Assembly (NCBI GenBank): GCA_959020415.1
Contig: CAUERX010000004.1
Location: 1-64,000 of the forward strand
DNA length: 64,000 bases
Direction of reading: 5' to 3'
Source of the DNA: an uncultured bacterium
Lineage (GTDB): Bacteria; Bacillota_I; Bacilli_A; RF39; UBA660
Shown piece by piece: positions 28,322 through 37,369 of the stretch. How positions within the stretch are numbered: position 1 is the stretch's first letter; each line of letters starts with the position of its first letter. A program made the position numbers and the translations under genes. The notes below the pieces were generated by a model. It saw only the letters and a program-made list of their open reading frames with translations. It was not told where the DNA came from and did no database searches.

Positions 28322-28349
28322 AAAAAAGCTATATTAAAATAACTTTTTT
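28322..28349 (-). terminator. probable terminator at the end of the glycopolymer operon
   Basis: On the minus strand AAAAAAGTTA pairs with the TATAGCTTTTTT side with one G-U, around an AT loop. The T-run lies in the 3' arm, so its strength is uncertain. Confidence 0.5.
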
Positions 28350-30879
28350 ATTCAAAAATATTATATCCCAAATCCATATCAACCTTAGTAAAAATACCAT
28401 TAATGTTTCCGTCTGAAGCAAACTGCCAATACTTATATGGGGTTAGATTATAAGTAGGACGTGTATTTATCGCTTGCGCAAATGTATTCACCCCGTTAGG
28501 CCACTCCGCTAACCATATTTCATATTTTTTAGATAAAGCCACAGAGTCTAATTTATCAGTAAGCCACATCTTGTTAGCATAGATCCCACAACTATATCCG
28601 TTATTTTCAATCGTTGAACAAAATTTATCTGCTACTAAAGTCAGTTTTTCTTTACCCACATTAGCCACGCTCTTATCTTCAATATCAAGAAAAACTTTCG
28701 TTCCTAAATTAGGATGATAATTATTAGCTTTAATTAAATTAATAAGTCTAAGCATATGTTTAGCTTCTGATACTGCACCAGTACCACTAGCATTGTCAAT
28801 ATCACCAGCATAAGAATAAAGATAAAGTCCGTATGGAATATTATATTTTTCACAAGCTGCTACATTAGTGGCAAACATCAAATCATCTTGATAGCTCCAA
28901 TCACCCCCATAGCCAGCTCTTATTATTACAAAGCCCAAATCACTTTTAGCGATTTTTTCCCAGTCAATATTACCTTGGTGATAGGAAACATCGATACCAG
29001 TATATACTTTGTTATTTGTATTTTTTGAAAGCTTAAATTTTTGACCATTGCCACCGTTAGAATTAGCAACTTGAATATTTGCGCCACTAACTAATTTACC
29101 ATTAGCAACGTCTAAGGTCAGACCATTTACTTTAGAAACCAAAGAAACATTACCATCTCCAAGATCTTTAATCATCCACTGCTGACTAGCGCTATTATTA
29201 GATCTATACATTTGAACATTTGTCCCACTAATCATTCCACCACTAGCAACATCTAAAACAAGATCAGGATTAATTGCACTGGCAATTGAATAAAAACCAT
29301 TATTCAAATATTTTAAATACCATATTTGTGCATTAGAATTATTTGATTTATAAAGTTGAACATTTACTCCATTATATTTAGCACCCGATGAAACATCAAG
29401 AACCATTGAAGTATTAATTGTCGAAGAAATTGTATAATAACCATCCTCATAAGAACGACCTTGCTCATTTTTTACCGCAGGTGTAAAAGTAAATTTCTGA
29501 GCATTAGTCCCATTACTAGAATATAATTGAATATTAGTCCCTTCGGATGTGTGACCACTTTTAACATCAACATGACGACCATCTAAAGCTGTGATAATAG
29601 AATACTGATTACCACCTAGATATTTTATTATCCATTTCTGAGCTTTCGAGCCATTTGACGCATAAAGCTGAACATTAGCACCATCATATGTTTTAGCCCC
29701 TGGTACATCTATAGCTTTACTATCATCCAAAGCAGTTTGTATAGTATAATAACCACTTCCAATATATTTTATCCACCATTTTTGTGAATTTAAATTAGCA
29801 TTTTTTTCTAATTGTACATTTGCATTATTTACCGAAATATCTTTATCTAAACCAACAACCATGTTTGAATCTAAAACACTATTAATTGTATATAAACCAT
29901 CGCTCAACATATTAAATTCTACTTTATTAAATTTAAATTTTTGGGCATTAGTCCCGTTAGCATGATATAATTGAACATTCGTACCATTAGAGTCTTTTGC
30001 CCCACTTATATCTAAAAATAGATTATCCAACTTGGATACGATATTATAATAACCATTACCTAAATCCCTTAATATCCATTTTTGAGCGTCAGTTCCATTG
30101 TTTTGATATAACTGTACATTTGCATTATTCATAGCTTTTGCGCCTGAAACATCAAGAGATTTTCCAGGATCCAAATGACTGGTTATTGAATAATAACCAT
30201 TATTCAAATATTTAACATCCCAAATTTGTGCCCAACTATCGTTAGAACTATATAATTGCACATTAGTACTATTTGCAGTTCTCCCACTCGTTAAATCTAA
30301 CACAGAATTATTATTCAAAGCTGTAGATATAATATAAGAACCATCTGCTAATGATTGTTTAGAATCAACTATCGGAATAAATTTAAATTTCTGAGCATTA
30401 GTCCCATTACCTTGATACATCTGAAGATTGACTCCATTATAATTTTTAGCACTATCTACATCTAAATATAAATTATTACAATTTGAAATTACATAATAAT
30501 ATCCATTTCCCGCATACCTAACAAGCCATTTTTGAGCACTAGTATTATTATAACTATAAATTTGAACATTTGTTTTATTAACTTTCCCAGCACTTTTAAC
30601 ATCTAAAACAGCATAAGATGCCGCCGAACTAGAAATAACATAATAATCATTGCCAAGATGTTTTACATTCCATCTTTGCGTCTTTAAATTATTATCATTT
30701 TCTAAATTAACATTAGAAGGTTTAGTAAAATCTCCACCTTCAATAGTCATTACCATATTATCAGATACCGCACTTTTAATTTTATATTCGCCATCTTCCA
30801 GTGCGGGAGCAGCATCAACACTGCCCATACAAATAAAAAACATACATAAAAAGGGCAATAAACAAATTAATTTCTTCAT
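28348..30879 (-). CDS. secreted GH25 lysozyme with four ricin-type beta-trefoil domains
   Basis: This 843-residue protein has a signal peptide (MKKLICLLPFLCMFF, cleavage near SVDAAPA at 20-26), twelve ricin-type repeats (about 26-630) and a GH25 muramidase domain (about 637-843). Each repeat carries a Q-x-W/F motif; in order they read W, W, F four times, so they form four beta-trefoils, each ending in QKF. The lysozyme domain has GIDVSYHQG with the catalytic Asp region and FLDIED with the second acid. Ricin-type trefoils usually bind sugars. The ATG follows GGAGA and comes 9 bases after the GT-C-like gene, so lectin-lysozyme and polymer genes are cotranscribed. It likely cuts peptidoglycan while bound to a surface glycan; the ligand is not known. 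Confidence 0.9.
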   Translation of the reverse strand: MKKLICLLPFLCMFFICMGSVDAAPALEDGEYKIKSAVSDNMVMTIEGGDFTKPSNVNLENDNNLKTQRWNVKHLGNDYYVISSSAASYAVLDVKSAGKVNKTNVQIYSYNNTSAQKWLVRYAGNGYYYVISNCNNLYLDVDSAKNYNGVNLQMYQGNGTNAQKFKFIPIVDSKQSLADGSYIISTALNNNSVLDLTSGRTANSTNVQLYSSNDSWAQIWDVKYLNNGYYSITSHLDPGKSLDVSGAKAMNNANVQLYQNNGTDAQKWILRDLGNGYYNIVSKLDNLFLDISGAKDSNGTNVQLYHANGTNAQKFKFNKVEFNMLSDGLYTINSVLDSNMVVGLDKDISVNNANVQLEKNANLNSQKWWIKYIGSGYYTIQTALDDSKAIDVPGAKTYDGANVQLYASNGSKAQKWIIKYLGGNQYSIITALDGRHVDVKSGHTSEGTNIQLYSSNGTNAQKFTFTPAVKNEQGRSYEDGYYTISSTINTSMVLDVSSGAKYNGVNVQLYKSNNSNAQIWYLKYLNNGFYSIASAINPDLVLDVASGGMISGTNVQMYRSNNSASQQWMIKDLGDGNVSLVSKVNGLTLDVANGKLVSGANIQVANSNGGNGQKFKLSKNTNNKVYTGIDVSYHQGNIDWEKIAKSDLGFVIIRAGYGGDWSYQDDLMFATNVAACEKYNIPYGLYLYSYAGDIDNASGTGAVSEAKHMLRLINLIKANNYHPNLGTKVFLDIEDKSVANVGKEKLTLVADKFCSTIENNGYSCGIYANKMWLTDKLDSVALSKKYEIWLAEWPNGVNTFAQAINTRPTYNLTPYKYWQFASDGNINGIFTKVDMDLGYNIFE

Positions 30880-30888
30880 TTTTTTCTC

Positions 30889-32556
30889 CTATCTCTTAGA
30901 ATAAAATACAAAATTCCCATATAACGGAATCATATCATCAGATTTTTCAGAAACGATTTTATAATCAATATCCTTATCTCTCAAATTAGCCAGCAAGCCA
31001 GTAGAACGCTCATACGCTATATATACATCTATTTTCTCGCCTCGAACCTTATTTAACTCCATTCTAGAATAACCGCTTGATTTTAAATCATTATAACAAA
31101 AGCTAGAAAAACAAAGAACGGCATTCCTAAATACAATAAACGAAAAACATAATAAAACAAGTTTATAAAATATTTTATCCTTTGAAGCAAGTAAAATCAT
31201 AGCAATTATAATAAATAAATATAATTGCGGCGCATATCTAGCCCACCAACTATCTGACAAGAAAAACATTAATAATACAGTAATAATTATTGGAATAACA
31301 TAAAACCACGCATTTTTATTTTTTGTATAAATATCGTATCCAATCATATATATTATGACAATTAATGAAATTATAAATATACCACTAAATAAAACTCCAT
31401 ATCCACCTATTCTCGTATCATAGCCAATGTTTTTTACTTCATTATAACTATATTCGAAAGGAGTTTTAAGCTTAGGCTCTCCTCCATTATATGCTCCAAT
31501 ATTTTCGCTCCAAGAAAATATTGAATAAAAATTTTTTTCAATAGGACTTTTATCCGCAAAAGATTTTGGCTGTAAATAAGTAATAATATCTACCTTATCT
31601 TTACCCATTAGTGGGTAAAGTGGATTACCATTAGTAACTGTATTTTTAATATAAGAATTGCTGCCTACCAGCCCAATAGATACTATTGCTACAATAACAA
31701 AAAATATTGTATTCTTTTTTAAATTGTCATATTCTTTATTTTTAATTTTAAAAATAATATAATAAATAAAATATCCTAAGCAAAACAAGCCACTATAAGC
31801 AAGTCCTGTAAATTTCACATTAACTATCAAAATTATTAAAGAAGTTAAAATGCTTTTAATCTTCCAATCATCATCTTTTCTTATAAACAAATACATAAAC
31901 AAAATAATTAAATATAAAAGCAAACCTAAGAAGCCGTCAACATAATAAGAAAAGACCTGTGACATTGTAATTGGATTAATAGATACCAATAATCCAACAA
32001 TAATATTCAAAATTTTCTTATTAAGCAAAAGGTGAAGAATGTATGAAAAAATTGTAAAAGCAATATAAATTAATAATAAATTATAAAATTTACCAGTCTC
32101 AATATCGCCAGTAATTTTATATATATCGCTTGCAAGAATCCAGGTTGTTTTTGGATAATGTTCAGCCCACAATTGATGTTTATCAGTTAAATCATGAGCT
32201 TCGGCAAAGTCTTTGTAATCATCATATATTGGGTTCCAACCAGTAGTCAAAGCCGCTACAGTTTCTTTATGATACGAATTCCCATCATCAGATTGATCAT
32301 ATACATGACCAGAAGCTAAAATCGAAACAATTAAAACAACTATTGATATAAAAAACGTCAAAATAAGACTTTTTATATTTTTTTCAAAAATAAAATAAAA
32401 AATTACACCACTAATAATACAACTAAGTGGTAGATGAAAACAAGAAACAGGTATATTAAATAACCACAAAAGCGACGTTAATAAAACCAAAACTCCTAAA
32501 GTAATTATAAGATAAACACCACTATTGTACAAAGTTTTCATTACATTTTTATACAT
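30889..32556 (-). CDS. multi-pass membrane protein, GT-C-like glycosyltransferase candidate (copy A)
   Basis: This 555-residue protein has about 11-12 membrane segments and a large first extracellular loop with SGHVYDQSDDGNSYHKE, a short acidic motif like the D/E-rich loop of GT-C enzymes that use polyprenyl-phosphate sugars. Further conserved stretches are WAEHYPKTTWI, NPLYPLMGKDKVDII and WWARYAPQLY. The gene at 50181 encodes a clear paralog of nearly identical length with all these blocks. The start is the ATG at 32556 with GGGGA upstream. It sits between the UbiA-like gene and the lectin-lysozyme. The role as an extracellular glycosyltransferase is inference from topology and context. Confidence 0.6.
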   Translation of the reverse strand: MYKNVMKTLYNSGVYLIITLGVLVLLTSLLWLFNIPVSCFHLPLSCIISGVIFYFIFEKNIKSLILTFFISIVVLIVSILASGHVYDQSDDGNSYHKETVAALTTGWNPIYDDYKDFAEAHDLTDKHQLWAEHYPKTTWILASDIYKITGDIETGKFYNLLLIYIAFTIFSYILHLLLNKKILNIIVGLLVSINPITMSQVFSYYVDGFLGLLLYLIILFMYLFIRKDDDWKIKSILTSLIILIVNVKFTGLAYSGLFCLGYFIYYIIFKIKNKEYDNLKKNTIFFVIVAIVSIGLVGSNSYIKNTVTNGNPLYPLMGKDKVDIITYLQPKSFADKSPIEKNFYSIFSWSENIGAYNGGEPKLKTPFEYSYNEVKNIGYDTRIGGYGVLFSGIFIISLIVIIYMIGYDIYTKNKNAWFYVIPIIITVLLMFFLSDSWWARYAPQLYLFIIIAMILLASKDKIFYKLVLLCFSFIVFRNAVLCFSSFCYNDLKSSGYSRMELNKVRGEKIDVYIAYERSTGLLANLRDKDIDYKIVSEKSDDMIPLYGNFVFYSKR

Positions 32557-32574
32557 AAACTATTGTCCCCTATT

Positions 32575-33423
32575 CTATAGAAAATAAATAAGTGTCATTA
32601 ATATTATAGCATATCCTAATATTAATGCCAATAAAGTTTTATCATTATAAACAACCTCAATAGGGTCGCCATCTCCACCTATTTCAACATCCATACTGTA
32701 CTTCATTAAAATAATAATAATCAACGGCACAGTCCAGACAAGTAAAGGTAAAATTGTATAAGACATAGTCCAAAGCGAATAAAAAACTATTCCGATTGCT
32801 AAACACATATACATATTTTTATCTAAAAAATCTTTTGAATAATATTTTAAAACTTCCCTGGTTTCATTATTAGTCATATTAATTTCATTACGTCTCTTCC
32901 CTAAAGAAAAGTAAAAAGCAAAAGACACAACAGTTAAATAAAGCCAATTAGAAACTTCAACATCAATTACTGAGCCACCAAATAATACTCTTATCAAAAA
33001 TCCAGCTGTTAAAATAGAAATATCAATAATCGGAATATTCTTAAGGCCTAAACTATATAAAACATTAATAATTATATATATCAAAATATATATTAAATTA
33101 TAAATTTCACATCCAGAAAAATAGAAGAATAAAATAGACAAAATTCCTAAAACAACGATTACAAAATAAGCATTCCTAATCGAAATCCGCCCAGCGGCAA
33201 GTGGCCTATTTTTCTTTGTCGGATGTTTTTGATCTTTTTCTACATCTCTTATATCATTTATTACATAAATGATACTAGCCGCAAAGCAAAAAGAACAAAA
33301 CGCGAAAAATGCTTTAAAAAATAATTCATTATCAAAAAAATTACAACTAAAAACTAATGGTAAAAATATAAGCAAATTCTTCAAATAATGTTTTACCCTA
33401 ATTAACTTAAAATACTCTCTCAT
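32575..33423 (-). CDS. UbiA-family polyprenyl-phosphate phosphoribosyltransferase-like enzyme
   Basis: This 282-residue, eight-to-nine-segment protein belongs to the UbiA prenyltransferase superfamily. The active-site stretch YVINDIRDVEKDQKHPTKK continuing NRPLAAG closely resembles decaprenyl-phosphate 5-phosphoribosyltransferase (mycobacterial Rv3806c type: ND-x-x-D-x-E-x-D-x-x-HPTK-x-x-RP-x-AAG). That enzyme transfers ribose-5-phosphate from PRPP to polyprenyl phosphate, the first step toward lipid-linked arabinofuranose or ribofuranose. A second acidic motif is near GGDGDPIEV. The ATG at 33423 is seven bases after AGGAG. Its place among glycosyltransferases suggests a lipid-pentose donor for the polymer. 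No DprE1/DprE2-like epimerase gene is visible. Confidence 0.8.
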   Translation of the reverse strand: MREYFKLIRVKHYLKNLLIFLPLVFSCNFFDNELFFKAFFAFCSFCFAASIIYVINDIRDVEKDQKHPTKKNRPLAAGRISIRNAYFVIVVLGILSILFFYFSGCEIYNLIYILIYIIINVLYSLGLKNIPIIDISILTAGFLIRVLFGGSVIDVEVSNWLYLTVVSFAFYFSLGKRRNEINMTNNETREVLKYYSKDFLDKNMYMCLAIGIVFYSLWTMSYTILPLLVWTVPLIIIILMKYSMDVEIGGDGDPIEVVYNDKTLLALILGYAIILMTLIYFL

Positions 33424-33438
33424 ACACACACTCCTATT

Positions 33439-34953
33439 TTATTTCAAAATATACTTAAAAATAATATTTTCCTCATCATACTTTGTAGAAAAATTTGATG
33501 CAAAAAGTCTCGCCCCATTACCTTCTAATTCACCATAAGTTTTCCAAGCATCACTTCGATTTTTATTGATATCATAATTACCATTGTTAAAAGTATACTG
33601 TATAGACCTATTAATTTCGTGAATCCCTGTTACCGATGACAAAAGAAGATAAACAACAATAAGATAACAAGACATTTTTTTAATATCAAAATTATTTAGT
33701 CTTTCAATTACAAATATTGCTAAAACCATCAACGCTGGCAACGATACTCGATTTACAAAATCACTACCACCGCCAATATAAAAAAATGGAATAATAGATA
33801 ATATTAGTAATAAACCAATTATATGTTTATAATTTTTCTTATTGATAATTAAAAAAGCAATAATTCCAAATTCTAATAGCCAGAATAAAATATATTTTCT
33901 TAAAATATCGCCAAATACACCATATTTTGAAAATATAAGTCCTTTAGGCTGACCACTTGGATTTATTAAAAAGAATAAAGCCACAAATAAAACTACAATC
34001 AACACCAGTAAATTCTGTTTTGAAAATAATTCCTTGAAATTGTCAAACACCTTAGTCTTTAAATTTTCACCATTAAAATTATAAAATCCAAAAACAAGAA
34101 AAACTAATAATATTAAAAATAGTCCAACCGCTGGAAAAGGCGCAAACAATAAAATAAACAACATATATATTCCAACATTAGCAAAACCTTTTTCATTTAA
34201 AAGCATGGAGACAATAATCCAAGTAGATACTCCTTGATTAAAAACCCAAAACAATTGAGTTATAGTAGAAGAGGTACAAAAATATTTAGACCATGTATCA
34301 ATATGTGTAATAAAATCAAGTTTAGTTGAATCAGTTAAAAATTGTCCGATTACATCTAAACCACTAAAAGCCATGAAAATAAATAAGTAGTTAATTCTAA
34401 TTTTAGAAAATAAACGGCATAAAAAGTAATAAAATATAATAAGGCCAACTAATTGATATATAAACAAAAATAAATTAGCAGCATCAAATCCAAAAACTTT
34501 ACCAACCATAGCTGAAGGTAACCAATATGAAAAATAATAACTTAGATATCCTTCGTCACCGATAGTCTCTATCCCAGTTTTATCATCATAATCATATTTA
34601 ACTGGAAAATCATAATCTATTAAATCATGTAACACTGCATTTCTAGCATTATGATCCCAATTTTGGAAAAAATAGCCACCTATACCAGATAAAAGATTAA
34701 AACCAATAAGTAACAAAGCAACAATAATCCATTTTTTAAAATTAAAAATTTCTTTATACTGTTCCTCTGTTTTATAATTAATCTTTTTTAAGAAAATAAT
34801 TAAAATAATAATTAACAATATACAAAGAGGAATTGATATATATAGTTTATACCAGCCAAGTAAAAATATAAAAAGAGGTATAGCAAAAAAGGAAAAACCT
34901 AAAATATACATTAACCTATCTATTTTCTTATATTTTTCTAAATTCACATCCAT
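33439..34953 (-). CDS. large multi-pass membrane protein of the polymer locus, possible GT-C transferase
   Basis: This 504-residue protein has about 12 membrane segments. The first large extracellular loop contains NWDHNARNAVLHDLIDYDFP followed by YDDKTGIETIGDEGYLSYYFSYWLPS. Acidic and aromatic residues in that position are common in membrane-embedded glycosyltransferases. I cannot assign a named family. The ATG overlaps the stop of the upstream GT2 gene by one base (TAATG), so translation is coupled. It sits directly upstream of the UbiA-like gene. A function in polymer assembly is inferred from context only. Confidence 0.55.
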   Translation of the reverse strand: MDVNLEKYKKIDRLMYILGFSFFAIPLFIFLLGWYKLYISIPLCILLIIILIIFLKKINYKTEEQYKEIFNFKKWIIVALLLIGFNLLSGIGGYFFQNWDHNARNAVLHDLIDYDFPVKYDYDDKTGIETIGDEGYLSYYFSYWLPSAMVGKVFGFDAANLFLFIYQLVGLIIFYYFLCRLFSKIRINYLFIFMAFSGLDVIGQFLTDSTKLDFITHIDTWSKYFCTSSTITQLFWVFNQGVSTWIIVSMLLNEKGFANVGIYMLFILLFAPFPAVGLFLILLVFLVFGFYNFNGENLKTKVFDNFKELFSKQNLLVLIVVLFVALFFLINPSGQPKGLIFSKYGVFGDILRKYILFWLLEFGIIAFLIINKKNYKHIIGLLLILSIIPFFYIGGGSDFVNRVSLPALMVLAIFVIERLNNFDIKKMSCYLIVVYLLLSSVTGIHEINRSIQYTFNNGNYDINKNRSDAWKTYGELEGNGARLFASNFSTKYDEENIIFKYILK

Positions 34954-35912
34954 TACCTCTCTTTATGAAAAAACAAATATAAAACTTTACCCCAAAATTT
35001 ATTAAATAATAATAAATATAAACCTTTAACATTTCTATAGAAATATCTATTTCTTCTATATTTGGGAAAATTAGTATGAACTCTTTGAATAACTAAATTT
35101 AAAGCATTTAAATATTCGCTTCTATCAAAATTTATAGCTCGTATTATAAAAGTTGCATACAAATATCTAACATAACAAAATTCGATTTCTTCCTTATACT
35201 GTTCGAAATAATCGTTATCTTTATAGTATTTAATTAAACCATCGAAATTAGAAATATAATCATATATTCGTTTATCATAGTTTCTAGATTCAGAATTATC
35301 CCTTTGATAATAATAATATTCCTGTTTATCTATATAGCCAATAGTCTCGATTTTTGGTAAAACACGATATAAAAACTCTACATCTTCAGCGAAAATTTTC
35401 TCTTTAAAAAATATATTGGCAATTTTTTCACGCTTATAAATTTTGTTCCATAAAACAGGGAACATTCTAACCATATACCTTTTTTTAGCCAAATCTGAAA
35501 TAATATCCTCATTTAAATCAATTTTACCATTCCAATTTTTGCTTTCATTAGTATACCAAAAATTGCATTCTACAATGTCAAAATTACCAGAACATGCTTT
35601 ATTATATAAATCGGCATACATACTTTCTAAAATAACATCATCACTGTCAACAAATCCAATATAATCACCAACTGCTGCACAAAGGCCTTTATTTCTTGCT
35701 GCTGCAGGTCCTCCATTTTCCTGTTTTATCAATTTAATAACCTCAGGATTATTATTCGCATACCCTTTTAATATTGAATATGTATTATCAGTAGACCCAT
35801 CATCAACTAAAATTATTTCCAGTTCTTTAAGACTCTGATTCAATAACGAAGTAAGAGTCTTTTCAATATACTTTTCTGCATTATATACAGGTACAACCAC
35901 ACTAACTTTCAT
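34953..35912 (-). CDS. glycosyltransferase family 2 (A)
   Basis: This 319-residue cytoplasmic GT2 enzyme adds a sugar from a nucleotide donor to the growing lipid-linked oligosaccharide. It shows VSVVVPVYNAEKYIEKTL, the LVDDGSTDNT donor site, PAAARNKGL, and the metal motif FVDSDD, then a variable C-terminal half with EDVEFLYRVLP, where the acidic residues often contain the catalytic base. The ATG at 35912 follows GGGGAAG. It overlaps the upstream gene by 11 bases and the downstream one by a single base. Donor and acceptor cannot be predicted. It resembles the other GT2 genes at 38544 and 43128, which suggests local duplication. Confidence 0.85.
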   Translation of the reverse strand: MKVSVVVPVYNAEKYIEKTLTSLLNQSLKELEIILVDDGSTDNTYSILKGYANNNPEVIKLIKQENGGPAAARNKGLCAAVGDYIGFVDSDDVILESMYADLYNKACSGNFDIVECNFWYTNESKNWNGKIDLNEDIISDLAKKRYMVRMFPVLWNKIYKREKIANIFFKEKIFAEDVEFLYRVLPKIETIGYIDKQEYYYYQRDNSESRNYDKRIYDYISNFDGLIKYYKDNDYFEQYKEEIEFCYVRYLYATFIIRAINFDRSEYLNALNLVIQRVHTNFPKYRRNRYFYRNVKGLYLLLFNKFWGKVLYLFFHKER

Positions 35913-37368
35913 TTTCGTCTTCCCCATTCTTAGCAAAGCTAAGAACAAAACCTGCAATACATCCTAAATATAAAGTAATTATTAACTCATCAATAATGTG
36001 CCCACTAAAATAAGAAACACCAAGTGGCAATAAAAGCATCGCCAAAGTAGTCACTGTAAACAAATTAAATTTTCTAGTCTTAATAGATTTATAGAATCCA
36101 TAAATTGCAATCAATATATATGGAAGTAAAAATAAAATTATGCCTACTGCTCCAATAGTATAAAAATGCACAACAAAATCTTTCTCTAAATACAATTTAG
36201 CATTAATAAAGCGACTATATCCTAAACCAAAAAGCGAACGTGATGCGTTTTCATAAGTATCCGCTACATCATCAGTAACCAATTGTTGGGAGTTCCTATT
36301 TCCAACTCTATCAGTAGGTGACACATCATCTAAAACATATTGCCAAAATTCCTTATGATCTTCATATGGGTAAATTTCATTAAAATATATTTCATTCATA
36401 CCAATATACTCAAGCATTTTTTTAGTAGGAACATTATTATCCTTCATAGTTTTTAACTCTTGAGGTGTTTTTTCATTATGAACACCATTAGAATTTACAA
36501 TTGGAGCATGCGACATAATAAGCAAGCCAAAAATCATAATTAAAATAACTACTCCGAATTTCTTAAAATCAAATTTTATATTTTTAATAATAAAAACAAA
36601 AAATAAATATAAAATTAACATCATAACAAATATTAAAGCCCATCCATAAGAAGCCACTCTAGTTCCTAGAATAATCATAGCAACAGCCATTAAAACAGTT
36701 ATTATAATTCTAGATTTAGTAATTTTATCAAAAATAGAATATATACAAATCGGTAACAATATAAAGGTCAGACCACTAATTTGATTTGCCGAATTAAACC
36801 AACCTTTCCCTGCTAAATCCTGGGGTGGATATTTATTGTTCAAAAACCAATCAAAAATATTTCCTTTAATAACTCCACCACCATAAGAAGCTAGTGAAAA
36901 TACAATAACGTTAGAACCTACAATAATTATAGACACTATTGCACTAACAATTAAAAATAATTTTAGAAATTCTTGTTTTTTCAATTTTAAGCTATATGTT
37001 ATATAAATAATAGCTAAAGGTAATAGCATCCTAATAATATAAAATAATTCTGTTACAACACTATAGCTAAATGTCTTATATCCTGTATTATCAATTCCGG
37101 AACTAACAAAATGATGAAATACTACATACAAGACAATAATAAGTCCATAAATAATAACATTTTTCCGATTTTCTCGCTGATTTTTATTAAAAAACAATAA
37201 TAAAAACAAAAAGGCAATTATTATCATTCTAATAATCGTTGTTGGCGAAAAATGAAAAAAGTTAATAACTTCATCCGTATATAAAAGGAAACAATCTAAA
37301 AACGGTTGAATTATTAAAAATATTAATAAAATTTTCTTTAAAATTTTCTCATCGGTTAATCTATTCAC
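35902..37368 (-). CDS. O-antigen polymerase/ligase-like (Wzy-type) membrane protein
   Basis: This 488-residue protein has about 12 membrane segments and a large periplasm-side loop (about residues 285-375) before the last segments, the usual Wzy/WaaL layout. A GTRVASYG motif near residue 230 resembles the conserved Arg-containing stretch of the O-antigen ligase family. It would join repeat units on the lipid carrier or attach the chain to its acceptor. The start is GTG at 37368 after AGGAG; an ATG two bases upstream runs straight into TGA. It overlaps the downstream GT2 by 11 bases. Polymerase versus ligase cannot be separated from sequence. Confidence 0.75.
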   Translation of the reverse strand: MNRLTDEKILKKILLIFLIIQPFLDCFLLYTDEVINFFHFSPTTIIRMIIIAFLFLLLFFNKNQRENRKNVIIYGLIIVLYVVFHHFVSSGIDNTGYKTFSYSVVTELFYIIRMLLPLAIIYITYSLKLKKQEFLKLFLIVSAIVSIIIVGSNVIVFSLASYGGGVIKGNIFDWFLNNKYPPQDLAGKGWFNSANQISGLTFILLPICIYSIFDKITKSRIIITVLMAVAMIILGTRVASYGWALIFVMMLILYLFFVFIIKNIKFDFKKFGVVILIMIFGLLIMSHAPIVNSNGVHNEKTPQELKTMKDNNVPTKKMLEYIGMNEIYFNEIYPYEDHKEFWQYVLDDVSPTDRVGNRNSQQLVTDDVADTYENASRSLFGLGYSRFINAKLYLEKDFVVHFYTIGAVGIILFLLPYILIAIYGFYKSIKTRKFNLFTVTTLAMLLLPLGVSYFSGHIIDELIITLYLGCIAGFVLSFAKNGEDENES

Positions 37369-37369
37369 A

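Noticed and set aside
28348..30879. Tandem DNA repeats or CRISPR-like array
   Set aside because: The repetition is at protein level (ricin-type repeats); the DNA copies differ and there are no uniform spacers.
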